64,000 bases of DNA from Phreatobacter stygius (GCF_005144885.1 NZ_CP039690.1:1674001-1738000), one strand, 5' to 3'. Counted from the stretch's first letter, positions 1 to 8,111 are shown. Numbers and translations: made by a program. The notes: generated by a model from the sequence alone, not told the origin.

Positions 1-26
1 TCAGCGTCGCGAATTTTCGAAACCGA

Positions 27-887
27 TCAGCCCTGCCACGGCGGCGTCTGCCCCATGGCCGCCAGCTCCCGCAGCCCGGCAATGCCATCCGCGGCGCCTT
101 CCGCCGCCTCCACCGCACGCGCCAGTTGGTCGGCCGAGGCGAGCCCCTTGTCGCTGAGACCTTTGCTGGGCGAGGTCGCGTTGCGCCAGCTGTCCCACGC
201 GGACATAGGTTGGTTCGTCAGCGCCAGAAGATCTCGCTGAAGATTGACCCTGAGAAACCACAGGCCATTTGAATCGCCGTGGCCGAATTGGTCCGGCGCG
301 GCGGCACCTGCCCGCACCAGCGTCCATGCGCGCACGCCGTCGAGAAAAGTTCCTGTTGGCATGTCGGCGCAGTCGAAGGTGATATCCAGTCGATCGCGGT
401 GAAGCTGGTCGAGCTGTGCGTCGGCACGAACCCAGCGCTGCTCGAGGCCGATCCAATATTCGACGATCCAGTGATCCTGGTATGGCCCGGCGCTGAAATA
501 GGTTGCGAAACCACATCTGACCCGCGCCGGGACCGACCGCTGTCTGAGCATGCTGCAGAGCAGCAACGAATAATCGCGGCAGGTGCCGAACGTCCGTCTC
601 TCGGCTGGGCGCTCTGCCGCAAGCGGCCCGGGACAATTCTTCTGGATCAGTTGCAGTCGATCGGCGACCGATTGCGTCTCGCGCGGCATGGCGGTGTCGG
701 GCGAGATGCCGTATTGCGCAGCCCAAGACACGTGAATGATGAGCCCTGAAACGATGTCGCGCAGGGCCCCGGGCTCGGCAGGCAGGTCGTCATACAGCGC
801 CGCGAGCCCGCCGGGATCGGTGACGTGATCCTGCTTCGCGTAGACCTCCAGACTGCCTGAAAGGGCCCGCGGCCCGGTTTGGGTCAC
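27..887 (-). CDS. transglutaminase-like domain protein
   Basis: A 286-aa protein whose middle carries a transglutaminase/protease-like core. A Cys in GTCRDYSLLLCSMLR (about residues 101-115) is followed by a His in QDHWIVEYWI (about 137-146) and an Asp in RWVRADAQLD, the order of a Cys-His-Asp triad. The GTG start overlaps the stop of the upstream Bug-receptor gene by 4 bases (GTGA, 884-887), so translation is probably coupled and this is the last gene of the operon running from 5692. No signal peptide is evident, so a cytoplasmic location is likely. Its substrate is unknown. A transglutaminase fold in a catabolic operon may act as an amidase or peptidase, but that is inference. The family call is fairly safe; the function is open. 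Confidence 0.75.
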   Translation of the reverse strand: MTQTGPRALSGSLEVYAKQDHVTDPGGLAALYDDLPAEPGALRDIVSGLIIHVSWAAQYGISPDTAMPRETQSVADRLQLIQKNCPGPLAAERPAERRTFGTCRDYSLLLCSMLRQRSVPARVRCGFATYFSAGPYQDHWIVEYWIGLEQRWVRADAQLDQLHRDRLDITFDCADMPTGTFLDGVRAWTLVRAGAAAPDQFGHGDSNGLWFLRVNLQRDLLALTNQPMSAWDSWRNATSPSKGLSDKGLASADQLARAVEAAEGAADGIAGLRELAAMGQTPPWQG

Positions 888-1918
888 TCGATTCTCACCT
901 TCGTCTCCTCGACCACCTTCTTCCAGAAGACGATCTCGTCCTTCAGCACTGCGGCGAATTCCGCCGGCCCCTTGTTGACCACGTCGAAGCCGACGTCGGC
1001 GAGGCGCTGGCGTGCTGCCGGCTGCTCGAGGAATTCCGCGATCTCACGGTTGATGGTCGTCACGACCTCTTCCGGCGTGCCCTTGGGCGCCATGATGCCG
1101 ACCCAGGTGTCGCCGACGACTTCGGGGAAGCCTTGTTCGATCATGGTCGGCACATCAGGCAGCAGCTTCGAGCGCGTTTGGCCGGTGACGGCCAGCGCCT
1201 TCAGGCGGCCGCCGGCGATCATCGGGCCGGCGGAGGCCATGGTGGTCCAGGCGCTCGATATCTGGTTTGCGACGACGGCCTGGATCGCCGGTCCCGCGCC
1301 CGGGAAGGTGACCGCCACCATGTCGAGGTCTTGCGTGACCTTCAGGCGTTCGGCGAGCAGATGGCCCTGGGTGCCGAGGCCGCCATGCGCATAGTTCTGG
1401 TTGGGCCTTGCTCTCAGGTCGGCGACGAATTCCCTGGCGCCTTTGGCGGCAACCGAAGGGTGGACCGAGACCACATGGGTGGAGGAGACCGACAGGTTGA
1501 TCGGCACGAAATCGGCGACGGGATCATATTGCAGATTGCTGAATATCGACGCGTTCACCGCATGCGTGCTGAGCGCGAACAAGAGCGTGTAACCGTCCGG
1601 GGTTGAGCGGGCTGCCTGGGTGGTGCCGCGATTGCCGGTGGCGCCGGCGACATTCTCGACGACGAATTGCTGGCCGAGCTTCTGCGACAGATGCTGGCAG
1701 GCAAGGCGGGCGTAGACGTCGACCGTGCCACCAGGGGCGAAGGTCACGATGGCGCGAACCGGGCGGGCCGGATAGGCCTGCGCGGAGGCGATGCGCGGTG
1801 CTGCGACCAGCGCGGCCGAACCGCCGACAAGCCCGGCGAAATGCCGGCGGCTGATGGCGGCATTGCCGGTCGGTTCGGACGACGGCATGGACCGGCCGCG
1901 ATCGAAAGCTTTGCTCAT
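884..1918 (-). CDS. Bug/TctC-family periplasmic solute receptor (orphan)
   Basis: Tripartite tricarboxylate transporter receptor of the Bug family, about 344 aa from the chosen start. The N-terminus has a twin-arginine-like signal (SRRHFAGLVGGSAALVAAP, cleavage near ASAQA). Next comes the family's opening YPARPVRAIVTFAPGG, with the ligand-loop glycines and a later GTQGHLLAERL segment. The ATG at 1918 is preferred because AAGGGAA precedes it at good spacing; an in-frame ATG lies upstream at 1981. No TctA or TctB gene adjoins it, so it may feed the TctAB at 61.9-63.9 kb or act alone as a sensor. About 140 bp separate it from the hydrolase gene, and a 13-bp dyad lies in that gap, so it may have its own promoter. 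Family assignment is secure; the ligand is unknown. Confidence 0.88.
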   Translation of the reverse strand: MSKAFDRGRSMPSSEPTGNAAISRRHFAGLVGGSAALVAAPRIASAQAYPARPVRAIVTFAPGGTVDVYARLACQHLSQKLGQQFVVENVAGATGNRGTTQAARSTPDGYTLLFALSTHAVNASIFSNLQYDPVADFVPINLSVSSTHVVSVHPSVAAKGAREFVADLRARPNQNYAHGGLGTQGHLLAERLKVTQDLDMVAVTFPGAGPAIQAVVANQISSAWTTMASAGPMIAGGRLKALAVTGQTRSKLLPDVPTMIEQGFPEVVGDTWVGIMAPKGTPEEVVTTINREIAEFLEQPAARQRLADVGFDVVNKGPAEFAAVLKDEIVFWKKVVEETKVRIE

Positions 1919-2020
1919 CTGTCCGTTCCCTTGATCTTTCCGGAAGGTCCGCCCACCCATGGCACGACATTGCGAGGCCACGGGATACCGGCGGACATTG
2001 GCACCATGCCGCGGAAGTTT

Positions 2021-2033
2021 AGACAGTTTGTCT
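2021..2033. promoter_or_regulatory. 13-bp inverted repeat upstream of the Bug-receptor gene
   Basis: AGACA-GTT-TGTCT is a perfect 5-bp dyad with a 3-base spacer. It sits about 100 bases ahead of the Bug-receptor start, in the only long gap of this minus-strand operon. It could be an operator for a second promoter. No -35/-10 pair is convincing next to it. Confidence 0.3.
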
Positions 2034-2059
2034 TGATGCCGTCACCCGAACCTCTTCGG

Positions 2060-2905
2060 CTAGAACCCGTAAACTTGCGCCGTGTTGTCGACCAGGATGC
2101 GCCGGCGATCGGCCTCGTCAGGCGCCCAGTCGGCCAGGATATCCAGGAGATCGGCGGCATCCGGCCGTGGGTTGATGCCAGGATGTGGCCAGTTGCTCGC
2201 CCAGAGCATGCGCTCGGGCGCGGCTTTCACCAGCGCGCGGGCGAGCCGGCTGACGTCTTCGTATCGCGGCCCGCCGGTCTTCGACACCTCGTAGGGTGCG
2301 GCCAGCTTGACCCAGACCCGGCCGGACGCAACGAGCTCAAGGAGCAGCCGGAAGGCCGGGCTGTCGACCGGCACCGGTTCCAGGAACTTGCCGACATGGT
2401 CGATGACGATGCGGCCCGGCCATGACCGGATCTGGGCGATGCGTTCGTGCAGGAGCCGGCCGTCCATCTGCAATTGCACGTGCCAGCCGACGCTCTGCAC
2501 CTTGGCGGCGATCCGGTCGAGCTGGTCCCAGGGGATGGCGCCTCCCGGCATCATCAGGAAGCGTGCGCCGCGCATGCCGCCCGCGGTCAGCGCCGCGAGG
2601 TGAGCTTCCGACGCCTGGTCGTCGACCACGGCGACGCCGCGCGCGACCTCACGGCCGAGCGCCGCGATGCCGGCCAGCGTGCAGGCATTGTCGGTGCCAT
2701 AGACCGAGGGCTGGACGATCACCGCCCGGGTCAGCCCGAGCCGTGCCCTGACCGCGAGATAATGCGCAGCCGTCGCGTCCGCCGGCGGCTTGCTCGCCGC
2801 CGTCGGCGCCAGCGGATAGGCCGGGTCATAGACATGCAGATGCGTGTCGCAGGCATTGGCCGGCGCCGTCAGCCGGGGCAAGGCCGTGCCCTCCGTCGTG
2901 GTCAT
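2060..2905 (-). CDS. amidohydrolase family protein (2-pyrone-4,6-dicarboxylate lactonase-like)
   Basis: A 281-aa TIM-barrel metal-dependent hydrolase. The N-terminal metal motif is CDTHLHVYDPAYPL (His-x-His). Later come QLQMDGRL, IVIDHVGKF (a His-bearing strand) and MLWASNWPHPG, the usual C-terminal Asn/Asp-Trp-Pro-His loop. Length and motifs fit the PDC lactonase/YcjR-type amidohydrolase_2 family, which opens lactones or cleaves C-C/C-O bonds in sugar-acid and aromatic-acid catabolism. The ATG at 2905 overlaps the stop of the upstream dehydrogenase gene by 4 bases (ATGA), which fixes the start. Cytoplasmic, with no signal peptide. The substrate cannot be read from sequence; a lactone made by the neighbouring dehydrogenases is plausible. 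Confidence 0.85.
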   Translation of the reverse strand: MTTTEGTALPRLTAPANACDTHLHVYDPAYPLAPTAASKPPADATAAHYLAVRARLGLTRAVIVQPSVYGTDNACTLAGIAALGREVARGVAVVDDQASEAHLAALTAGGMRGARFLMMPGGAIPWDQLDRIAAKVQSVGWHVQLQMDGRLLHERIAQIRSWPGRIVIDHVGKFLEPVPVDSPAFRLLLELVASGRVWVKLAAPYEVSKTGGPRYEDVSRLARALVKAAPERMLWASNWPHPGINPRPDAADLLDILADWAPDEADRRRILVDNTAQVYGF

Positions 2906-3909
2906 GATGCTCCCCCCTTCAACCGGCCGAGCCGCGTCGCCGCTTCGGTATTGACCGCGCCGGGCGGCACTGCGCCCGACAGCAGGGCGCGCACCTGGCC
3001 AACCGTGTCGAAGGCCTGGTGTTCGATCGCCGCCGGCGTCAGCCCGCCGGTATGGGGCGTGGCCACCACATCGGGCCGGCCGGCGAGCGCGGGCGACGGC
3101 ATCTGGTCCGGCGCGCGGCCGACATCCATGGCGGCACCCGTGAGCCTGCCGGCATCCAGGGCCGCCGCGAGCGCCGCTTCGTCGACCAGGTTGCCGCGCG
3201 ACAGGTTGACGAAACAGGCGCCCGGTTTCATCCGGGCGAAGGCGGCCGCGTTCATCAGGTTCTCGGTCGCCTCGGTCGCCACGACAAGGCAAATGACGAA
3301 ATCGGCCTCGGCCAGCAACGCCTCGAACGACACCTGCTCGATGCCGTCCTCGTCGATCGTCTTATAGGGGTCGCTCGCCAGCACCCGCATGCCGAAGGCC
3401 TTGCCGAGGCCAGCCATATGCTGGCCGATCGCACCATAACCGATGATGCCGATGGTCGAGCCGCTGAGCTGCCGGCCCATGCGCGGCACCGGAGCTGCGC
3501 CGGCGCGATAGCTGCCGACCGCGCGCGACACGCCGCGGGCGAGATCGATCATCATGCCGAAGCCGAGCTCGGCGACGGAAGCGATGAAGCCCGGCGTGGC
3601 GCGGGTCACCAGGACGCCTTCGCGGCTGGCGGCGGCGACGTCGACATTGCGGATATCGACGGCGCAGCGCAGGAAGGCGACGAGGTCGGGAGCGCTTTTG
3701 AAGAAGGCGCCGTAGCCGGGCGTCAGGCGGTCGGAGACGATGATGGCAGCGCCCGCCGCGGCCTTGGCGAGGCCCTCGGCGTCCAGCACCTGGCCTGTCG
3801 GGTTGATCACCACCTCGGCCATCTCGCGCAGCGCCGCGACCGCGCGCGGACCGTAATAATTGGCCAGCATGTCCGGGGTATGGGTCAGGAAGACACGTTT
3901 GGCTGTCAT
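2902..3909 (-). CDS. D-2-hydroxyacid dehydrogenase family protein, atypical active site
   Basis: A 335-aa NAD-dependent dehydrogenase. The Rossmann motif GIIGYGAIGQHMAGLGKAFG lies at about residues 152-171. Then come NLSRGNLVDEAAL with the substrate-binding Arg and DVVATPHTGGLT with the catalytic His. The usual DVFxxEP segment, which supplies the Glu paired with that His, reads MDVGRAPDQMPSP here, so the Glu position holds Pro, followed by Asp and Gln. This may be a subfamily trait with altered catalysis. Both ends overlap neighbours by 4 bases. Expected reaction: reversible 2-oxoacid/2-hydroxyacid interconversion on an unknown substrate of this pathway. Confidence 0.86.
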   Translation of the reverse strand: MTAKRVFLTHTPDMLANYYGPRAVAALREMAEVVINPTGQVLDAEGLAKAAAGAAIIVSDRLTPGYGAFFKSAPDLVAFLRCAVDIRNVDVAAASREGVLVTRATPGFIASVAELGFGMMIDLARGVSRAVGSYRAGAAPVPRMGRQLSGSTIGIIGYGAIGQHMAGLGKAFGMRVLASDPYKTIDEDGIEQVSFEALLAEADFVICLVVATEATENLMNAAAFARMKPGACFVNLSRGNLVDEAALAAALDAGRLTGAAMDVGRAPDQMPSPALAGRPDVVATPHTGGLTPAAIEHQAFDTVGQVRALLSGAVPPGAVNTEAATRLGRLKGGAS

Positions 3910-4928
3910 GGAATGTCTCGTGTTGCGCCAGCACTCGCCGAGGCCAGCAGGGCATCGATCAGCCGGTGGACCTTCAGCGCCTCGCGACCGCTGATCACGG
4001 GGTCGCGGTCCGCGTCGATGGCATCCAGGAAGTCGGTGATGACCGCCTTGTGCGCCTCATGGGAAAAGGCCATCGGGTCGGCCCCGCCGCTCTTCGATTC
4101 CCCGCCTTCATGAACCACCACGCGGCCGTCGCGGAAATGGACCTTCAGGGTCTCGGCTTCGAGCACCGCGGTCGCCTTCTCGCAGGCCAGCTCGATTCGC
4201 TCCGGAAAGCCCGGAAACGACACGGTGGTGGCGTCGACCGTGCCGATCGCGCCATTGCCGAAGCGGACCGCCGCGGCGACGATATCTTCGGTGTCGATGC
4301 GGCGCGACGGTGAGGTTGCCGCCATCGCGGCAACCTGCGTGATCGGACCGGTCAGGCTCTGGAACAGGTCGAGCGTATGGATCGCCTGGGTCAGCAGCAC
4401 GCCACCGCCGTCGCGCGCCATCATGCCGCGCCCGGCTTGAGCGAAATAGTCAGGCGAGCGCCACCAGCGGATCGCCGCCGAACCGGAGACCAGGGGACCA
4501 AGCTCACCGCTTTTGACCATCGCGGCGAGCTTCAGTGAGGCTGCCCGAAACCGATGCTGCAGCACGACGCCGAACCGGCGGCCGGCCGCGGCCATGGCGG
4601 CAACCGACTGTTCCGCGCGTTCGACCGTCACGTCGAGCGGCTTTTCCAGGAGCACGTGCTTGCCGGCGGCCGCCGCGCGCCGGGTCAGGTCCAGATGGGT
4701 CATCGGCGGGGTCAGCAGGATCACCGCGTCGACCGCGGGGTCGGCCAGCACCGCATCGAGATCGGCCACCACGGGCAGGTCCGGATGGGCCTCGGCAAAG
4801 GCCTGGCGCCGCTCCACGCTCGGCGCCTGGCAGGCGACGATCCGGGCGCGGTCCTTAAGCTCGCGCAGGCTTTGGATATGTGGCTTGTGGGCCATGCCGA
4901 GGCCCACCACGGCGATCCCGATGGTCAC
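3906..4928 (-). CDS. Gfo/Idh/MocA family oxidoreductase
   Basis: A 340-aa NAD(P)-dependent oxidoreductase. The N-terminal Rossmann fold has IGIAVVGLGMAHKPH. The family signature HVLLEKPLDVTVERAEQ, with its catalytic Lys, is near residues 90-106. The C-terminal alpha/beta domain includes GGGVLLTQAIHTLDL, where His is the usual catalytic residue. Members oxidise sugars, inositols and related polyols. The GTG start at 4928 overlaps the enoyl-CoA hydratase stop (GTGA). With the hydroxyacid dehydrogenase and hydrolase downstream, the operon may process a polyol or sugar acid. Substrate not identifiable from sequence. Confidence 0.88.
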   Translation of the reverse strand: MTIGIAVVGLGMAHKPHIQSLRELKDRARIVACQAPSVERRQAFAEAHPDLPVVADLDAVLADPAVDAVILLTPPMTHLDLTRRAAAAGKHVLLEKPLDVTVERAEQSVAAMAAAGRRFGVVLQHRFRAASLKLAAMVKSGELGPLVSGSAAIRWWRSPDYFAQAGRGMMARDGGGVLLTQAIHTLDLFQSLTGPITQVAAMAATSPSRRIDTEDIVAAAVRFGNGAIGTVDATTVSFPGFPERIELACEKATAVLEAETLKVHFRDGRVVVHEGGESKSGGADPMAFSHEAHKAVITDFLDAIDADRDPVISGREALKVHRLIDALLASASAGATRDIP

Positions 4929-5692
4929 TGCTTGAACTCCGCGTCGCGCTTCTGCTGGAAGGCCCGGATCCCCTCCATGTGATCGCCGGCGGCAAAACAG
5001 AGCGTGTTCATCTCATTCTCGTAGCGAAGCCCGGCGGCCAAGGTCGAGGCCATCGCCATGCGCACCGAGGCCTTGACCGATTCCACCGCCACCGGACTGA
5101 AGCCGGCAAATTTCCGGCACAGCGCGCGCGCCTCGTCCTCGACCTTGTCGTCGTCGACGAGGTACTCGACCAGGCCGAGCCGATGCGCCTCCGTCGCGTC
5201 GATCGGATCGCCAGTGAGCAGGAGCTTCATCGCCTGGCCGTAGCCGATCAGCCGCGGCAGCATTTGTGACGCGCCGCCGCCGCCGACCCAGCCGCGCTGC
5301 ACCTCGGGAAAGCCGAAACGGGCGCTGCGCCCCATCACCCGGATATCGGCCGACAGCGCAGTCTCGGCCCCGCCGCCCAGCACCCAACCGTGCAGGGCCG
5401 CCACCACCGGCTTCCTGATGTCGCGCACGGCGGTGGCATATTCCACCCGGTTGCGGAATGTCCACGCGCTTGGATAGTCGGCCAGCGCATTCAGGTCGCT
5501 GCCGGCGCAGAAGGCGCGTGGCCCGGCACCCCGGATCAGCACGGCACGCACGCCGTCGTCGCGATCGATGTCGCGGCACAGGCTTTCCAGGCGCGCCGCC
5601 ATGGCCGGCGTCACCGCATTGAGCTTGGTCGGCCGATTCAGCACGATTTCCGCGACGAATCCGTCTTTTATGAGTATTACCTCATCTTCCAT
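4925..5692 (-). CDS. enoyl-CoA hydratase/isomerase family protein
   Basis: A 255-aa crotonase-fold protein. FCAGSDLNAL (about residues 60-70) and HGWVLGGGAETALSADIRVM (about 100-119) provide the oxyanion-hole loops. In FGFPEVQRGWVGGGGASQML (about 127-146) the Glu of FPE is retained in the first acidic position. It is first in the minus-strand operon, with AAGGAAAG just ahead of the ATG. Its start lies only 41 bp from the divergent LacI-type gene, so their promoters must share or overlap coding DNA. It hydrates or isomerises an acyl-CoA; the acyl group is unknown. Confidence 0.88.
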   Translation of the reverse strand: MEDEVILIKDGFVAEIVLNRPTKLNAVTPAMAARLESLCRDIDRDDGVRAVLIRGAGPRAFCAGSDLNALADYPSAWTFRNRVEYATAVRDIRKPVVAALHGWVLGGGAETALSADIRVMGRSARFGFPEVQRGWVGGGGASQMLPRLIGYGQAMKLLLTGDPIDATEAHRLGLVEYLVDDDKVEDEARALCRKFAGFSPVAVESVKASVRMAMASTLAAGLRYENEMNTLCFAAGDHMEGIRAFQQKRDAEFKQ

Positions 5693-5733
5693 CGGGCTTT
5701 CCTTTCCAATAAGGACAGATCGGGGACTGACGT

Positions 5734-6798
5734 TTGAAGGGCGCGCGACAGGGCATGACCGGTCAGCCGAAGAGCCTCGTGAGACCGCCGCGGGTGACCC
5801 TGCACGACCTGGCCAGTCATGCCGGCGTGTCGCGCGCGACCGTCTCGCTGGTGCTGCGCAAGAGCCCGCTGGTGGCCGAAAAGACCCGCCTGAAGGTGCT
5901 CGAATCCTGCCAGGCGCTGGGTTATGTCTACAACCGCGGCGCCGCCAACCTGCGCACCCAGCGCACCCACACCATTGGGGTGGCGATCAACGAAATCACC
6001 AACCCCTATTTCACCGAACTGACCGCGGCGATCCAGCGGTCGTTCCTCGATCTCGGCCGCACCGTGTTCATCGCCAATTCCGACGAGGATCCGGCCCGCC
6101 AGGACCAGTTCATCGCCACCATGCGCGAGTATAACGCCGACGGCCTGGCGATCTGCCCGGCGCAAGGCACCTCGCGGCAGACGCTTCGCCGGCTGAAGGA
6201 ACAGGGCGTCGCCTGCGTGCTGATCTCGCGCGACATTGCCGGCTCCGGCCTCGATTACGCCGGCCATGCCAACCAGGCCGGCATGCGCATGGCGACCAAT
6301 CACCTGATCGGGCTCGGCCATCGCCGCATCGCCATGATCGGCGGCAACGACCTGGTCTCCACCGGCGCCGAGCGGCGCGCTGGCTATCGCCAGGCGCTGA
6401 CCGATCACGGCATCGCCATCGACCCCCGGTTGATCGCGCCGGGCGCCGCCACCCGCAGCTTCGGCGCCCAGACCGTCAAGGCCCTGCTCACGCAAACCGA
6501 CCCGCCGACCGCCGCCGTCTGCTTCAACGACGTGATCGCCTTCGGCGTCATGCTGGGGCTGCGCCAGATCGGCCGGGAGCCCGGCCGCGACTTCGCCGTG
6601 ATGGGTTATGACGACCTCGCCGAGGCGGAGCTGTGGGTGCCGGCCCTGTCGACGGTGGAGATCGATTCCGTCAGCATTGGCCATGCCGCCGCCAAGCTGC
6701 TGCTCGAGCGCATCGAAAACCCCGACGCGCCGGCGCGCCGGGTCATCCTGCAGCCGAAACTGGTGCTCCGGGAGTCGAGTGGCCTGCCGCTGAAATAG
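5734..6798 (+). CDS. LacI-family transcriptional regulator
   Basis: A 354-aa regulator with an N-terminal helix-turn-helix (VTLHDLASHAGVSRATVSLV, about residues 21-40), the hinge helix region NRGAANLRTQRTHTIGV, and a periplasmic-binding-protein-like effector domain (VAINEITNPYFTELTAAI; GLGHRRIAMIGG; AVMGYDDL). The TTG at 5734 has GGGGA upstream; an in-frame ATG at 5755 (MTGQPKSLV) is the main alternative. It lies between the minus-strand catabolic operon and the plus-strand ABC/CoA operon and likely represses both. The 18-bp palindrome at 6960-6977, with a central CG, is a strong candidate operator. The effector is unknown. Confidence 0.9.
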   Translation: MKGARQGMTGQPKSLVRPPRVTLHDLASHAGVSRATVSLVLRKSPLVAEKTRLKVLESCQALGYVYNRGAANLRTQRTHTIGVAINEITNPYFTELTAAIQRSFLDLGRTVFIANSDEDPARQDQFIATMREYNADGLAICPAQGTSRQTLRRLKEQGVACVLISRDIAGSGLDYAGHANQAGMRMATNHLIGLGHRRIAMIGGNDLVSTGAERRAGYRQALTDHGIAIDPRLIAPGAATRSFGAQTVKALLTQTDPPTAAVCFNDVIAFGVMLGLRQIGREPGRDFAVMGYDDLAEAELWVPALSTVEIDSVSIGHAAAKLLLERIENPDAPARRVILQPKLVLRESSGLPLK

Positions 6799-6873
6799 CA
6801 CCGTCGCGGCCCTGGCGCCCGTGCCGGTCCCACTTGGATCATGCTGCCGTTCAGCACCCGGTCGCCGCGACAT

Positions 6874-6899
6874 GCCTCCCCCGTGGGCGGCCTCGTTTT
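6874..6899 (+). terminator. probable intrinsic terminator of the LacI-type gene
   Basis: GCCTCCC-CCGT-GGGCGGC forms a 7-bp stem with one mismatch and a 4-base loop. CTCGTTTT follows. It lies 76 bp after the regulator stop and before the next promoter. Confidence 0.45.
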
Positions 6900-6939
6900 C
6901 AGATGCGGCCGCCTGATTTCCGGCTAGACTACGTCGGGA

Positions 6940-6968
6940 TTGACACGTCGTCATCAGGAATTTAGAAC
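6940..6968 (+). promoter_or_regulatory. sigma70-type promoter of the ABC transporter operon
   Basis: A consensus -35 TTGACA (6940-6945) is followed after 17 bp by TAGAAC (6963-6968) as -10. The surrounding 40 bp are unusually AT-rich for this window. A strong ribosome binding site (GGAGGAAAC) and ATG follow at 6999. Confidence 0.65.
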
Positions 6969-6977
6969 GATCTAAAT
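6960..6977. promoter_or_regulatory. 18-bp operator palindrome, likely LacI-family site
   Basis: ATTTAGA-ACGA-TCTAAAT has perfect 7-bp arms with a central CG, as in LacI/GalR-type operators. It covers the -10 element, so binding would block RNA polymerase. The adjacent LacI-type gene (5734-6798) is the obvious candidate for the repressor. That link is inference. Confidence 0.6.
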
Positions 6978-6998
6978 AATAAAAATACCGGAGGAAAC

Positions 6999-7097
6999 AT
7001 GCTCGCCCGCAATTTGTGCGGCTTATTGGCTGCTGCTCCATTCGCCTCGCGCGCCGGCGCCGGGCGCCGCCGTCCTCCCCGGCTTTCGGGGAGCTAG
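6999..7097 (+). CDS. 32-aa leader ORF, or remnant of a lost solute-binding protein gene
   Basis: The ATG at 6999 has the best ribosome binding site in the area (GGAGG, 4 bases upstream). The product begins MLARNLCGLLAAAPFASRAG, which looks like a short signal peptide, then becomes Arg/Pro-rich and stops at TAG 7095-7097, three bases before the permease start. In Dpp/Opp operons the solute-binding protein gene usually occupies this place. Two readings fit: a true leader peptide coupled to the permease, or the start of a binding-protein gene whose body has been deleted. Not recognisable by homology. Confidence 0.45.
   Translation: MLARNLCGLLAAAPFASRAGAGRRRPPRLSGS
7075..7093 (+). promoter_or_regulatory. 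hairpin that sequesters the permease ribosome binding site
   Basis: CTCCCCG-GCTTT-CGGGGAG is a perfect 7-bp stem with a 5-base loop. Its right arm contains GGGGAG, the ribosome binding site for the ATG at 7101. Ribosomes on the leader ORF (stop at 7095-7097) would open the stem. Translational coupling is inferred from this geometry. Confidence 0.5.
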
Positions 7098-7100
7098 GCC

Positions 7101-8111
7101 ATGACGCGCTTCATCGTTTCGCGGCTGGGCATCACCGTCATGATGGCGATCATGGCGACCCTGGTGATCTTCCTGATTTCCAACATGGTGCCGGGCGATC
7201 CGATCCTCGCCCAGCTCGGCGACATCGCCGCCTCCAACAAGGAATTCGTCGCGGAATGGCGGGCCAAATGGGGCCTCGACCTGCCGCTCTGGCAGCGCTA
7301 CCTGCTCTTCCTTAAGGGCCTCGTCCAGGGCGATCTCGGCATCTCCATCGCCTCGCAGCGGCCGGTGCTCGACGACATCGCCCAGTTCGCGCCGGCAACC
7401 CTCGAGCTCGCCACCATCAGCTTCATCCTGGCGCTGGTCATCGGCATTCCGCTCGGCATCATGGCGGCGGTCTGGCGCGACACCTGGATCGACCATGTCG
7501 CGCGCGTCGTCTCGCTGGTCGGTGTCTCCTCGCCGACCTTCTGGCTCGCCTTCATCATGCTGGCGATCTTTTACGGCGGGCTCGAGATCGCGCCGGGTCC
7601 CGGCCGGCTCGACGCCATCGCCATGCCGCCGCCCACCATCACCGGCCTGCTGTTGATCGACAGCCTTGTCGCCGGCGACTGGGAGACCTTCCGCGACGCC
7701 GCCGCCCATCTCGTGCTGCCTTCCATCGTGCTGGCCGCGGCGACGCTCGGCCTGATCACCCGCACCACCCGCGCCAGCATGCTCGAGAGCATCCAGCAGG
7801 ACTATGTCCGGGTCGCCCGCGCCAAGGGGCTGAAGGGCTTCACCATCATCACCGGCCACGTGCTGCCGAACGCGCTGATCCCGGTGGTCACGCTCGGCGG
7901 CCTCGCCTATGCCAACCTGCTCACCGGCGCGGTCATGACCGAGACGGTATTTTCCTGGCCGGGGCTTGGCCGCTACACCTTCCGCAGCGCCGCCACGCTG
8001 GATTTTCCGGCGATCATGGGCATCACGCTGATCGTCGCCCTGGTCTATCTGGTGATCAACCTCCTGATCGACATCAGCTACGCGCTGCTCGACCCCCGGG
8101 TGAAGCGATGA
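7101..8111 (+). CDS. DppB/OppB-type ABC transporter permease
   Basis: A 336-aa inner-membrane permease of the peptide/nickel family. An N-terminal membrane segment (ISRLGITVMMAIMATLVIFL-like) is followed by the MVPGDP motif at about residues 31-36 and a large periplasmic loop. Five further membrane spans follow. The EAA-type loop is VRVARAKGLKGFTIITGHVL (about 235-254), which contacts the ATPase. The C-terminus reads YALLDPRVKR, as usual for DppB. Its stop overlaps the DppC-type start by ATGA. No receptor gene is present in the operon. The ligand could be a peptide or an unrelated solute, since this family also moves sugars, nickel complexes and opines. Confidence 0.92.
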   Translation: MTRFIVSRLGITVMMAIMATLVIFLISNMVPGDPILAQLGDIAASNKEFVAEWRAKWGLDLPLWQRYLLFLKGLVQGDLGISIASQRPVLDDIAQFAPATLELATISFILALVIGIPLGIMAAVWRDTWIDHVARVVSLVGVSSPTFWLAFIMLAIFYGGLEIAPGPGRLDAIAMPPPTITGLLLIDSLVAGDWETFRDAAAHLVLPSIVLAAATLGLITRTTRASMLESIQQDYVRVARAKGLKGFTIITGHVLPNALIPVVTLGGLAYANLLTGAVMTETVFSWPGLGRYTFRSAATLDFPAIMGITLIVALVYLVINLLIDISYALLDPRVKR

